A DNA stretch of 64,000 nt, taken from assembly GCF_029633865.1 (NCBI RefSeq), contig NC_079223.1, positions 34,192,423 through 34,256,422 on the forward strand, in the 5' to 3' direction. The position numbers were made by a program, and so were the translations under genes. This document shows, one piece after another, positions 52,780-63,955 of the stretch. The stretch is from Lampris incognitus (taxonomy: Eukaryota; Chordata; Actinopteri; Lampriformes; Lampridae). The notes under the pieces were generated by a model. It saw only the letters and a program-made list of their open reading frames with translations, had not been told where the DNA came from and did no database searches. Within the stretch, counting starts at the first letter, position 1. Each line of letters starts with the position of its first letter.

Positions 52780-54006
52780 AAATAGATGTAAATAGGTTGT
52801 CCCAGACTCGCGAGGGTTGAGAGAGATAAATGTGAGCTATGACCGGCCCCTCGTGTCCCCTCGCGTCTCCCTCTCCCCGTTTCCCCGCTGACTGATGTCT
52901 CTGGTGGGCCTCGGGCCGCCGAGCTGCAGGACAGGCTGGAGGCCGCGGCGCGCGCACAGCTGGCGATGGCACACACGTGTTCAACATGGCCGGAAACCCA
53001 CACGACGATAGAAAGAAAGCCTATGTAGCCTCACATTTAGTCCTGGAAACATCGCAGTTGTAATATTTTGTTATTATTAACAATTTAGGTCTGTTGGTAT
53101 TTTCGCCGTATCAGCTGTGAAGCTATGTGTCCGCGGGTTAGAGCGACATGGCTGCAGCTGACTAGCTTCGGCTACAGCCCGATGAAGAAAAAGCCCATTT
53201 GCATCTGCGTAATCCGGCGCTCTTGGGAGAGGGGGAAAACGAGAAGTCCCCCTCAAGCCTGCGTGGAAAGACGGACTCCTACGATTTAGGATTTGCAGGA
53301 CTTTTGAAAACACGCGTCTGGGCCTTGTTGGCCAGCTCATGGACGCGTCCTCAGGCCAGACCGCGGATTTCCACTGATACACAGCATCTGATGCGACCCG
53401 GTCCCCTGTGGCGTACACACCAAGCCAACGCTGCAAACCGAAACGGGCAAGAAGAAAATCCATCAACTTTGGCCAAACTTTGAAAGTGAAACAGTAAAAG
53501 CTTTAAATAAGAAAGCTGCAGCGGCTCTGCAATGAGGTTTTTCTTCATAATATGGGAATGGGCCTCTAGCTTCGTAAGGGTTACACGTTTTTTTTTAAGT
53601 TGAATAAAGAACATCCTACTTTGTGCCAACTTAATTATGAGTCTTGTTTTAACTGTTCATTAAAACAAAAATGACGACTCTAGTTTGAAGCCGCGCGGCT
53701 CTGCCGCGCCACGCGGTGCTGTCAGTGTTCATTGACAACAGACGTGATGATATAAAATATCGGCACCCTACATTTTTATATCCTAGCTTTGTGGTTAGGT
53801 GGATTTTTCCCCCCCCCAAAATTTTAATTCCCCCCACGATTTATAAAATGAAAAATACAACGAAAAGCACTTTAGACGGGACTCGCACGCGACAGTTTTG
53901 CTCAAACACGTGTACACACGCGCGCGCGCGCACACACTCACGGATCGAAACCTGTTCAAATTCAACTTAAACGCCTTCACACTTTGGTACACATTTACGT
54001 GTAAAC

Positions 54007-54040
<34 letters not shown>

Positions 54041-54689
54041 CCATTCTCAGTCCCTGAAACGAAATTTAATCCGAAAACTGAAACCCGTGCACCCAGCTTC
54101 AAAACAATGTTAAAAAAAATCTTATCAATAATTCGGTAGCCTATATGTAAACCGATGCGCACGAGAAGAGTAGGCCTGGCGACACGAAGACAGCGATGCA
54201 GAGAGAGAGACCTACAGGCAGAAATGCGGAGAGAAAAAGACAGAACTGCAGAAATAATGAATAATAAAAAAAACATGTCACGAAATAACGTGTCACGACG
54301 TGCTGAAAATGACCGCTGTCAAGGTGATAATGGAAACGCGCTCGTGCCAGTCTTCGCACGTCACTCTTATTAATGAGCCCACTTCCCAAAAACGTCGATG
54401 CAACAAGAAATGATAACACCAAACACACAGTTCAATATCATGCACACTTGACGGAATGAGGCAGGCGCAGATGTGGAACAGAATCGTTTCTTATTTTTTT
54501 TTTCTCCAGAATACATACAAAAAAATACCAATTCTCTCTCCATGGTATGTATACACCTGAAAAATAACGGCAACCGCAAATTGTGTGGACAATTTGGAAT
54601 TTAAGAAACAAACATGCATGTAAATTATCTTCTTCTCAATGACACGTTAAATTATAACAATTACAATCATAGCGATTTCAAATTAACAT
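52776..54689. other. Non-coding DNA 3' of znf503
   Basis: A CpG-rich patch at about 52850-52990 and moderately GC-rich sequence to 53480 may be regulatory. A CG/CA run lies at 53918-53938 and a (CA)n at 54012-54038. No further exon of the gene is needed or seen. Confidence 0.4.
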
Positions 54690-54928
54690 CGAAATGAGGA
54701 ACCCTACTTTATTAGTACTTCTACCAAGTGTGTTTTCACTTTATTAAACATAATGCACTTTCGAGTTGCTCAGATATCTTCCATTTGCAGCTATTATCGT
54801 CTGCTTTTAGCCGACATAAATAAATACAGATGAGTCCACGGATCCGGTCCATAAGTGGAGCGCTGTTATAAAAGTCTTTATATTTGCATTCTTAGTACTA
54901 TAAACTTCTCAAAGTCTAGATTTCTTCC
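54690..54928 (-). other. znf503: Likely znf503 3' untranslated region with poly(A) signals
   Basis: On the minus strand, AATAAA hexamers occur at 54740-54745 and 54708-54713, about 185-220 bases after the stop codon. Either could direct cleavage. The real 3' end may lie further on, since many developmental regulators use long 3' UTRs. Confidence 0.4.
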
Positions 54929-56359
54929 TCACTGGTATCCAAGAGCCGACGCTGTCGTGAGTCTCTGGCCATACAGTGCATACGGAGAGTAGTAAGGGCC
55001 AGTGGCCGCCGGTACAGGAACGGGCCCCCCTGCAGTGGGTAGGGGGCTTTTGGAGTACGGGTGGTAACGGCTGCTGAGTCCTAACGCGTGGTGCGGGCTC
55101 CTTAACGCCAACGTCCCGGGGCTCCCGGGGGCTCCTGATGGCGGCATGTGCATATGGCAGGCCATGGCTGCCGCTGCAGCGCTGGCTAACGAAGAGGAGC
55201 CGGGGTAACCAGATATCAACTTCTCGGCCCCGGTAAAAGCGGTGTGCGTCCTCAGGTGATTCAGGAGCTCTTCCGAGGAGGAGAAACGCTTGTCGCATGG
55301 TCCATTTGCCGACACCCAGTTGCAAACGTGAGGGAGCGGGTCGTTGGGGAGCATGAAGCCGTATGGGTACAGCGGGTGTCCGCTAAATGACGGCGCCGTG
55401 GAGTGGACGCCGTGCAAGGGGTGCGTTGGATACATAAGTGGGTAGCCGGACTTGAGGGCGTTAGCGGCCGCCGCGGCTGCGGAGTCGTGCGTGCAGGAGG
55501 CGCTGGCTGCGCCCGCTAAGTGACTGGCACAATGGTAACTTAGACAGTAAGGGTCTCTGCACAGGCTGGCTGACATGATGGAGGGTGGAGAGGCCCCAGC
55601 TAAAGGACTCGATCCGGCCTTGCTGCATCCCAGAGAACTAGCCAGCTGTGCGTTGACCAAACTCCCTCCGTGGGGCAGGAAGTGTTGAGGGTAACCCGCA
55701 TACGCCCCAGCCAAACTACCCGGGTAGGTCATACCAGCGGGAGGCAAGGGGAAAACTGTCTGCCCCGGCTTGTAAGGGGAAACTGGTGCCACAAGTCCTG
55801 ACCCAAGAACGGACGCAGAGGACACGGAAGTTACAGACGGCGATTCCGAGGAGGAGGAGGTTTTGGAGCCAGGCGTTGTCTCTTGGTGCTGGTTGACCTC
55901 CACATTAATTCCACCGCAACTCACGCTTATCCTGCTATGGCTAGTGGTGCCAGATCCGTCCGTCGAGCCGTTCTTATTACAATCGGAGTCCTTCTTGTCA
56001 TCCCTCTCTCCGCATTTGCCCTCTGACGGCATGGGAGAGGCAGAGCTGCTGGAGTTGGGGCTGCCTGTCCGTGGCGTGAACGGCTGGCAGGTGGCGCTCG
56101 GCACTCGGAAACCAGACTTCTCTCCGCCCGAGACGCCCGACGACGACTCCTTTTTATCTGAGGGTTTAGAATAGGGTTTGAAGCTAGATTTGTCATCCAC
56201 ACCGATGTCACTCAGTTTCAAAGGGCCGGATTTAGATTCCTTGTCAGTAGATCCATTCGGTGTTCCGGAGGATAATTTGGAAGAAGGCGGCGGGTCCGGC
56301 TTGCCGATTTGAGAGCACGTCTGCGCCAGCAGTGCCAACGGACTTTTCTTGGCATCTAG
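54929..56359 (-). CDS. znf503: znf503 coding exon 2 (residues 86-561)
   Basis: The exon begins at CTA (Leu86) right after a TTTTTTTTTTGCAG acceptor and ends with TGA at 54931-54929. In order it shows the Sp/buttonhead-type box SPLALLAQTCSQIGKPD (about 91-107), an FKPYSK motif (145-150) in a conserved SGFRVPSATCQPFTPRTGSP neighbourhood, a Ser-rich linker, VAPVSPYKPGQTVFPLPPAG (about 275-294), the Cys-rich LCRDPYCLSYHC (about 351-362), an alanine run, a single atypical C2H2 finger with Cys431, Cys440, His453 and His457 (C-x8-C-x12-H-x3-H, wider than the usual C-x2-4-C), and the invariant C-terminus PYYSPYALYGQRLTTASALG. The start of exon 2 is set by the splice site, not by a Met. Confidence 0.95.
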   Translation of the reverse strand, partial: LDAKKSPLALLAQTCSQIGKPDPPPSSKLSSGTPNGSTDKESKSGPLKLSDIGVDDKSSFKPYSKPSDKKESSSGVSGGEKSGFRVPSATCQPFTPRTGSPNSSSSASPMPSEGKCGERDDKKDSDCNKNGSTDGSGTTSHSRISVSCGGINVEVNQHQETTPGSKTSSSSESPSVTSVSSASVLGSGLVAPVSPYKPGQTVFPLPPAGMTYPGSLAGAYAGYPQHFLPHGGSLVNAQLASSLGCSKAGSSPLAGASPPSIMSASLCRDPYCLSYHCASHLAGAASASCTHDSAAAAAANALKSGYPLMYPTHPLHGVHSTAPSFSGHPLYPYGFMLPNDPLPHVCNWVSANGPCDKRFSSSEELLNHLRTHTAFTGAEKLISGYPGSSSLASAAAAAMACHMHMPPSGAPGSPGTLALRSPHHALGLSSRYHPYSKSPLPTAGGPVPVPAATGPYYSPYALYGQRLTTASALGYQ

Positions 56360-57011
56360 CTGCAAAAAAAAAAGACGAGATAGCAGTTGATAATTATAGT
56401 CAACGACGCAAACATCTACCTATATTTCATTTAATTTTCTTTCTAAATCCGAGTTGAAATGAAATCCAAACATGTACCCTGGCATTTCCAAAACACTAAA
56501 TTATGCACGACTTCACATCGAACAGCCGGCGACAAAACTACACTATAATTAGCCTGCTTACTCTTCTTATGTGGATCAAATACGCAGTGGAGTTATAGGT
56601 ACAACAACAAAACAATCTGGAATCACATTGTGTGGTTTTACCTCACCCGGACACGGCTGTCGCATTGTAAACCGACAGCGCACGTAAAAAAAAGCAACAA
56701 AAAAAAGCACATGAACTTGGGAGGCTTTTATCTCGTTTTTACAGCGTTTCGCTTACCTCGATGGGGCTGACCGGGGTAGAAGGCAAAGGCTGCAGATACT
56801 CTGGGTGCAAAATGTGTCCCGATCGTGCGGTAAGCATCTTCAAAACCTTGATGGGCAGTCGGCTGGCTTGTCGTAGCGGGTCAGACGGAGGTGCGGCGTG
56901 GAGAAAGGGCTCGTGGACGCTCGCGGAGCTGCTATTCCGAGAACCGCTTCTCCCCCAGGCGAAGAAAATAGTACTGGTGTTCAGGGCAGACACCGAGGGC
57001 GATGTGCTCAT
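54929..57011 (-). CDS. znf503: znf503 (nlz2/Nolz-1), NET-family zinc-finger repressor, two exons
   Basis: Two exons join to encode a 561-residue protein of the NET family (Nlz, Elbow, NocA; related to Sp/buttonhead proteins). Known family members are nuclear transcriptional co-repressors that bind Groucho/TLE and act in hindbrain, striatal, limb and eye patterning. The closest remembered relative is vertebrate ZNF503 rather than ZNF703: it shares the AGYPQHFLPHG-like stretch, LCRDPYCLSYHCASHLAGA, the FMLPNDPLPHVCNW lead into the finger, and the RSPHHALGLSSRYHP segment. The protein is shorter than the roughly 646-residue human form because glycine- and alanine-rich runs are reduced. The gene is single-intron, as is usual for the family. 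Neighbouring DNA on both sides holds no other gene, consistent with the known gene desert. Confidence 0.95.
56360..56756 (-). other. znf503: znf503 intron
   Basis: A 397-bp intron. On the minus strand the donor is GAG|GTAAGC at 56757/56756 and the acceptor is a T-rich tract plus GCAG|CTA at 56360/56359. Phase 0 joins Glu85 to Leu86, restoring PVSPIE-LDAKKSPLALL as in other family members. Confidence 0.93.
56757..57011 (-). CDS. znf503: znf503 coding exon 1 (residues 1-85)
   Basis: The ATG at 57011 is chosen because the protein then begins MSTSPSVSALNTS, resembling the MSTAPSLSAL start of vertebrate ZNF503. An open in-frame extension upstream (a Met at 57176) has a low-complexity hydrophobic Phe-rich stretch and is very probably 5' untranslated. 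Residues about 39-85 (PSDPLRQASRLPIKVLKMLT, then GHILHPEYLQPLPSTPVSPI) form the conserved N-terminal block of the NET family. The Gly-rich run that mammalian ZNF503 carries after the start is absent. Confidence 0.94.
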
Positions 57012-57176
57012 GTCCCAATTCTCAGGAAATGTAACGGCGATTCTTTCGTCAGATGCATTAAGGACATCAAAAAGAGCATCGAGCCTCTCTGTAAAAAAAA
57101 CAAAAAAAAACAAAAAAACAAACAAACAAAAAAGCTTTATAAACAGAGAAAAATCGCTCAGTAACGTGTAATCCAA
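57012..57176 (-). other. znf503: Probable znf503 5' untranslated region
   Basis: Transcribed-strand sequence upstream of the ATG includes poly-T/G-rich runs (AAAC-type repeats on the plus strand at 57090-57132). It remains open in frame with the coding exon but encodes a low-complexity stretch not expected in the protein. The transcription start is not known. Confidence 0.4.
57136..57141 (-). promoter_or_regulatory. TATA-like hexamer upstream of znf503
   Basis: TATAAA on the minus strand lies about 125 bp upstream of the start codon. It would place transcription start near 57105, giving a short leader of about 95 nt. It could equally be a chance AT-rich word. Confidence 0.25.
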
Positions 57177-57383
57177 GTGGCGGAGGAGGAAAGGCGCGGC
57201 AGCGGGGAAGCAGCGAGGGCGAGTTTATCGCGGCGGATCCGGAGCTGCGTATTGCACCATGAGCGGTCGCGCCGTGTGCGTCTGTCTGCCGGTCCGTGCT
57301 CTGTACTCCCGGAGTGCGTACTGGTTGAAATTTTCACTTCAAAAGCAGCTGAATTAGTCTGAGATTAAAGCCTTTGCCGCCTT

Positions 57384-57412
57384 CCAATCAAATGGGACCC
57401 TGAGGTGATTGG
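57384..57412. promoter_or_regulatory. Inverted CCAAT-box pair in the znf503 promoter region
   Basis: CCAATCA (57384-57390) and TGATTGG (57406-57412) form a perfect inverted repeat with CCAAT on opposite strands, 373-401 bp upstream of the znf503 ATG. NF-Y-type CCAAT boxes at this range fit a proximal promoter. The opposed arrangement could serve transcription both ways. No divergent gene is seen. Confidence 0.45.
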
Positions 57413-58007
57413 AGGGTCAAGGGGATGTGACGTTCTCCTCTTTGTAAGCCCCTCTATTTTGACAGCTCGGGGGAGGAGATAGCTTTGAATACTTTGGTTG
57501 CCGTGAACGCTTGCGTTATTTCTCGGCACAGCCCTGGACCGGTTGTCGCCATACACCCGAGATTAAACAAACCTGTAGTGAAATAACGATACAAGTCGTA
57601 TGTCTTCGCCATGTCTGACTGTGACAGCCACGTCCCCTGTGCGTTTGAGAGAAACTGTAATCGCTGTCGTCATTTTATATTATCATGTAGCCCTCCTTTG
57701 ACAAAACACTTACTTAATTTGACGTCAATCGACTGCAAGTCTGTGGTTTTGTTTAAAACGTATGTTAAAATGTCATTTGCCGAGAGAAAACAACGTTAAC
57801 CTATTCAAGTCAAATTGTGCCCATATTACGCACGTGTCGGAGGGAGTTTTATTTTGCCGACAAACATGAGACCAACTGCTTCAGTTTGAATTCCCTAAAC
57901 AGACAAGCGTTGACAGGAACAGACCAATGCAGTGATGGAGGGATGTGAATGTCACATGTTTTCAGTATAATATACACCGCCCTTCTATTTCTATCTCCAC
58001 CCCTCCG
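57413..58007. other. Upstream non-coding DNA of znf503
   Basis: Moderately CpG-containing to about 57560, then AT-rich. No repeat ends or open genes are recognised. Confidence 0.35.
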
Positions 58008-58110
58008 TCAACTGTCAATTCTGCTCCACCGCAATCAATCAGTTATTTGTCAGACACTGTCAATCTGCGCTTGATTTATGTCAGCTATTGTAGCTGATTA
58101 CATGCCAGCG
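58008..58110. promoter_or_regulatory. Candidate TALE-homeodomain (Meis/Pbx-type) enhancer cluster
   Basis: Within about 100 bp occur CTGTCAA (58012-58018), AATCAATCAG (58033-58042), TTGTCAG (58048), CACTGTCAATC (58055) and TGTCAG (58079). These match TGACAG (Meis-type) and TGATTGAT (Pbx-type) cores on either strand. The cluster is about 1 kb upstream of the znf503 start codon. Function is inferred from motif density only. Confidence 0.3.
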
Positions 58111-59528
58111 TGACTAGGGGAAAAGGGACAAATGGGAAAAGGGGGCATTGTAGTAGAAACACACAGTTTGAGGAAAATAAATCACTCTCGTGCTGCATTT
58201 AATTTTGCAAATGCATTGACAACGGCCGGAGAGCGCTGCAAAACCTGAACCTCCTCTTTCTACAGATGTCCGCGGAGCCATAGTTAATAACTAGAGAACA
58301 GTTTCCCATTTCATTCTGCCGGCTTTTCACCGGAGCGGTGTAAGCTCGCCCGGTTCTCCCGTCACACACTTCGGAGTTGGCGTGAAACAAAACTCAAATA
58401 GTTCGTGATAACGGGGAGAGAGAGGGGGGGGCTCCAGGGTCGCCCTATATGTTACTACCCTGATAACAGTTGACTCAACGCAAAGCAAAAATCCTTTATA
58501 ACAGAAAACCTGCTTCGTTTTCAGTGTGAGAAACCACATGTCATTTTGTTAACCCAATATTTGTTATTAATCCAAAACTGATGGGTTTTTTTATAATAAA
58601 AAAAAGAAAAGAAAAAATGCAAATGTGCAACTTTTCTCCAATTGTGAGCAACTTTTTTTTTAAAATTGTGAATATTGCCCCAATGGACACGTTGACATTT
58701 TGCTAGATCCATATAAACTAAAACCTCTTACCAACCAGGTGAAATGTCCCCCCCTCCCCCCTAAACAGAAGGAGTACATCCGAAGGTAGCCTATATCCAC
58801 AGCTGTATAGTAAAAGCCTGTCATCTGCTTATAGGACACGTTGTCATCTGCAGCCGGAATAACAAAGAGAGGGAACAAAAAAGAAACCTCACACATTCTG
58901 TATCGGTGTCAGCTCCATTTTATTTACATACAATAAAAAATGATTTATTTTCTTCAAGAGGTGGAAAAGCGGAGTGAAGGGAAAGAAAAGAAAAGAGAGC
59001 AGAAAAGAAGAGGGATGGTCTGTCAGGCCGTTGAGAAAAGAAGTGGAAAACGTCTTGTGAACTATTCACCTTCGCCGCTGAGATGGCTAATCAGCACTAT
59101 TGAGGCTCCGGGGCAATTGGGCAGCGTTTCAATGCGGTGTTTTTTTTTCTCTTCCTTTACCCCTTTCATCTCAATCGAGATGGAGGCGCTCAATTAAAAG
59201 CCTATCAGTTTGTAAGTAAATCAACGCCTATCAAAGTTGTCACATCAAACAAAACGATTATTATTGTAGCCCGCCTCCGCCATTAATCTCTCTCTGTGGT
59301 AATCCGCTTGACAGGTCATCTTGGAGAGCAAGAAAACCTGGAGTGGACAGTCCACATTTAGACAAAAAAACAAACAAAAAACAAACAAACAAAAAAACTA
59401 CGCTTCTTTAAAATGCTAAAATACCCTTCTGCAGACCAGGCTTAACAAGGTGTTTTCTCTATGTACTTTGGTTATCAAGAGTGAATCTTAGTAAATAATG
59501 TATACTACAGCTAAAGTAGTATACATTT

Positions 59529-59561
<33 letters not shown>

Positions 59562-62280
59562 CTATCCGGTGTTTTTAGGCCCACACTCGTCTCCAATAGG
59601 TGATGGGTGAAAGGAAAATAGTCACAATTGCATGCTCGTCACGTGAAATAACTGATTGCATGATAAAAACTGTTGACTTAAAAAAATCAAATTATAGGAA
59701 GGGGGGTGGGTTCCCCAAATAAACCAGCTTCCTCTACTGCTATAGGTGAAATTATTTCCGTGTTTGTGTCTATCAGACTTTACTGGGGGGACGTTTCATC
59801 ACAAGCTCGCTGTTTTCTGCAGCTCGTGACACAATATGTGAGTTATTATAGGGCAAAGAAGGGCAACCATAAATTTTCGATGTCAGGCAAAACCCCTCTT
59901 TATTGTCCATATGACGAATGGGCCTCTGCACTAGACACCAAATTCTCGGCTTTAGCCCTAAATGGGAACACGTTTTTTTTGCGACCATAATTCATTATAT
60001 TTAAATAGAGTGTTTTAATGCTCCCATATATTTCATAACAGTGACATGTTTATGAATCACTCTCCGCGTGCAAAAATAATTATTTACATCACAGGCAGAG
60101 CTGCGTTACATTTGCAGGTCTATACTGTAGGCTATAACCTGGACTGGCACTGTATATTTGCGGAGTTTTGTGACTTAACTGCAAAAATGAAACAATTTAA
60201 TCTGGAAAATATCTTTTGTTGTAACATTCAATTAAAAAGCTTCCCTGATTATGCACCCTACGACTGCCTCTTGTTAGAATGGAAATGTACATTTTTTCTG
60301 CACCAAGTGCTTTGCGAGGAGGTCACAACCTTATCATATAGTATCCGCTGACTTCATCCCAGTCACTTTTCATCAATTATTCTGAGACGACAGGTCGACT
60401 GAAAATATAAGCATTGCGATATTTGCGAATGCGCATTAGGCTAACTCCCATAGTGAATAAAAAGTAGATTACACAAAGTTAAAACAAAAAACAGAACACT
60501 GCAACAATAAAAAAAGACATGCATGAAATAGAGAAGCTGCTTCAAACTTAAAGGAGGAGCATTAGGTCTTTTTTAAACGAGAGTCCGTGATACGACATTA
60601 CCTGAAATTAAAGTCTACACATGCTCCGATGTAAACCAGCAGTGAACACTTTGAACGCAATGTAAATGTAGTCCTGGGTTTAATGTAGACCTCTACTCTG
60701 CATTGCACAGGTTCTACCCAACACACAACCGGTTCCTACTGTCAAACACGCGGCGGTGGAGCGCCACGAGAGCCCCCCGCTGAAAGCCAGGCGATCCCAA
60801 CACGGCTCGGGCTCGAACGGGCTCGAAAGGAAAGCTGTTCCGTGTGTGGGCGGGGCGACGTGACGTCACCGCGGCGCCCTGCGACAGCGGGAGGGAGAGG
60901 TTGCGCAACAAGGGTTTTGAGTTTTTATAATGGTGTTAACACCTTTTATACCTACAATGTACCGGGCGATGACTTTCAAAAAAAAACTGCTGTCTTCACT
61001 AAACATGGTTTGAAAGGCGTGTGCGTCCTTGAAATAGAGTTTAATGCGATTTTTTTCGAACACGACACACACTGGTTAAAATAAATGTTTTTTGGTAAAC
61101 GTTGACATGATTCAGATGATTACACAAATGTATATCAGTTGTTGTTTTTTTAGCTGCAAGAGGCTTGTTTACCATCGTGTTGTTGGTGCAGTAAATCTAC
61201 ATATTGAGATCAGTTAAAATAAAAAAATCTATGACCAGATGTATTTACAGGACCGAAATGGCAATAATATTGTTCAGCCAGAAAATGTTAGTGCGTTTGG
61301 TTGTAGGTCAGGTGACCTGTCTTGTTCAAGATCTTAAAGCAAAAGTTTCACGTTTCCCACTTGCATTCTCCGTGGCAACTGCAGAGAGCTTCAAAGTGGG
61401 AAGACTCAGCTGTTGTGTTTGTCGGCTGTTTCGTTTATAGAACATTTTGAAATACACTTTACACATTACTTTCAAAATCACTACATAACAATGGCTAGAG
61501 ATATTCAAGACCCAGTGTCGTCGTCATCATCATCATCATCATGAATAGAGCCTTCTGCTTGTTTTGGTCTCTTGCTCTGTACCATGCAAACCATAATACT
61601 ATACCATATATTATATTATCAAAAATCTAACCCAGGCTAGGCCATATATACATTTTACATTTTCTCATTTCGGTGAAACTCATATCCAGGAGACTCAGCA
61701 AGTAGCAGATTTTTATTTTCTATTTTGTCAATGCTACAGGCATCTCAGAGCACTAAGTAATCATATCAACATTTGACACATATATTATATATTATGTACC
61801 CTCAGTATGACTGAAGCAGACAGCAACAACAACAAAACCTTATTGACTGGGCTTATGAAACGTTTTCTTACCTGTAGAGGAGTTTAACCAACTCTGAGGT
61901 ATTTTATACATTTTTCTATAAGTCTACTTGTATAAGTACACTTTGGTTTGGCCCAACTGTTGCCCATTCACTTGAGATTTCATTACACTATATAATGTAT
62001 TAAGGTAATAAAGGCACATTTGTGAAATAACGGTGGTATAGCAGAAATTATTATGAAGAAATCTCCCCCTGTCTGATAAGATGGCTTTGTTCATGTTCCC
62101 TCACGCAGACAGGAGCAGGTTATCTGGACTCTGTCTGTCTGGTTATAGTCACTTCCTACATGTATACGATGAAACAAGGCCTTTCATTGCATCAACATTA
62201 AGAGCTAGAACCTCTTCGATTTACAGCTCTAATTCTTCCTATACTTTGTTTCAGGCAATTTCATCACATTTCAGATTAGG
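58111..62280. other. Upstream non-coding DNA of znf503
   Basis: No further gene is recognised. Noted contents are a (GA)14 run at 59531-59558, a G+C-rich patch at 60725-60905, and a (CAT)n run near 61521-61541. Sequence near 59080-59260 (TTCGCCGCTGAGATGGCTAA and CTCAATTAAAAGCCTATCAG) is repeat-free and could be conserved regulatory DNA. Confidence 0.35.
59531..59558. repeat. (GA)14 microsatellite
   Basis: A pure GA run 2.5 kb upstream of znf503. Confidence 0.95.
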
Positions 62281-62469
62281 TCAATTAAAACTTTAATGAC
62301 CCCCGAGGGACAATGAGCCAACAGAGCAGCAAAACATTGAGACATACACCGATCAGCCAAAACATTAAAACCACTGACAGGTAAGTGAATAACATCGATT
62401 ATCTCATTACAATGTCACCTGTCAAGGGGTGAGATATATTGGATAGCAAGAGAACAGTCTGATCTTGAA

Positions 62470-62943
62470 GTTGATTCATTAGAAGCAGGAAAAATTGGCA
62501 AGTGTAAGGATCTGAGTGATTTTGAGAAGGGCCAAATTGTGATGGCTAGACAACTGGGTCAGAGGTCAGAGCATCTCCAAAACAACAAGTCTTGTTGGGT
62601 GTTCCCGGTATGCAGTGCTCAATACCTACCAAAAGTTGTCCAAGGAAGGACAACCGGTGAATTGGCGACAGGGTCATGGGTGCCCAAGGCTCACTGATGC
62701 GCTTGGGGAGCAAAGGGTAGTCTGTCTGGTCCAATCCCACAGAAGAGCTACTGTAGCTCAAATTACTGAAACAGTTAAAGCTGGCTATGATAGACAGGTA
62801 TCAGAACACACAGTGCATCGCAGCTTGCTGTGTATGGGGCTGTGTAGCCACAGATTAGTCAGGGTGCCCACGATGACCCCTGTCCACTGTCGAAAGCACC
62901 TACAATGGGCACGTGAGAATCAGAACTGGACCATGGAACAATG
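62470..62943 (+). pseudogene. Tc1-like transposase, N-terminal part, broken
   Basis: Sequence from about 62470 shows the helix-turn-helix part, with the frame disturbed near 62570-62615. The open frame from 62615 includes KLSKEGQPVNWRQGHGCPRL and KAGYDRQVSEHTVHRSLLCM and ends at TGA (62941-62943), where the first copy has Trp (TMEQ then stop, versus MDQWKK). Confidence 0.88.
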
Positions 62944-62950
62944 AGAGAAG

Positions 62951-63382
62951 GTGGCCTGGTCTGATGAATCATGTTTTCTTTTACATCATGTGGATGGCAG
63001 GGTGTGTGTTCACCATTTACCTGGGGAACACATGGCACCAGAATGCACTATGGGAAGAACGCAAGCTAGCAGAGGCAGTGTGATGCTCTGGGCAATGTTC
63101 TGCTGGGAAACCTTGGGTCCTGGCATTCATGCGGATGTTACTTTGACACGTACCACCTACCTAAACAGTGTTGCAGACCAGGTATACCCCTTCATGGCAA
63201 TGGTACTCCCTCATGTCTGTGGCCTCTTTCAGCAGGATAATGTGCCCTGCCACACTGCACACATTGTTCAGGAATGGTTTGAGGAACATGATGAAGGGTT
63301 CAAGGTGTTGCCCTGGCCTCCAAATTCCCCAGATCTCAATCTGATAGAGTATCTGTGGGATGTGCTGGACCGACAAGTCTGA
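62951..63382 (+). pseudogene. Tc1-like transposase, catalytic part, with premature stop
   Basis: WSDES, a Gln-Asp-Asn segment (FQQDNVPCHTA) and SPDLNLIEYLWDVLDRQV are visible. All three acidic positions of the DDE triad are kept, unlike the first copy. A TGA at 63380-63382 ends the frame where the related copy reads an Arg codon. The upstream TGA also separates it from the DNA-binding half, so it is inactive. Confidence 0.9.
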
Positions 63383-63492
63383 TCCATGGAGGCCCCACCT
63401 CACAACTTACAGGACTTAAAGGATCTGCTGCTAACGTCTTGGTGCCAGATACCAAAGGACACCTTCAGAAGTCTTGTGGAGTCTATGCCTTG

Positions 63493-63955
63493 ATGACCAA
63501 AGGACAGAACAAACAAACTGACAGAAGAAGATATAAGAGATAAATAAACAGTTAATCACTACAGGCAAGATTTATTAGTTACCTATATTTGTGCTTGGCT
63601 CTAGTTGGGGCATAGTTTAACAAAACACATTTATGTGAATGTAAATATCAAAGTGACCAAATCAAACCCACTAACACATCACCCAGAGCAAACAACAACT
63701 TGTGAAATATATAACCTATGTATTATTGAAGAATCTTGTCTGGTCTCTCCATGGTTTTTTTTGAGGGGAATGTAACATGAACAAGAAGACCTTTGGTTCA
63801 ATGTTTAGGCTTTGAAACTATGAAGTAATACATAAATATCCTGCATTACAGATGGTAAGAGCATGTTATTTGGTTTGGTTAAAAAAATACTTTCCTGTCA
63901 GTGAGGGCATTCCTAGATATGACTAAACTAAACTACTGTTGGTCTTCAGCACATC
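63493..63955. other. Non-coding DNA, right edge
   Basis: Nothing recognisable. AT-rich sequence between the truncated Tc1 copy and the SINE end. Confidence 0.4.

Larger units (their letters stand above)
62347..63492 (+). mobile_element. Tc1/mariner transposon, second copy, 3'-truncated
   Basis: The left end CACCGATCAGCCAAAACATT follows a TA at 62345-62346 and matches the ends of the copy at 23010-24699. The rest of the element follows in sense orientation up to GTGGAGTCTATGCCTTGATG near 63492, after which similarity stops and no right inverted repeat is found. The opposite orientation and distance from the first copy mean independent insertions. Confidence 0.93.

Noticed and set aside
55863..56174. 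Plus-strand open frames across znf503 (55863-56174 and 56761-57171)
   Set aside because: They are antisense shadows of the well-supported minus-strand exons, with no independent domain.
57012..57176. N-terminal extension of znf503 to the Met at 57176
   Set aside because: The added stretch is low-complexity and hydrophobic, and homologues begin with MST-type sequence at the 57011 ATG.
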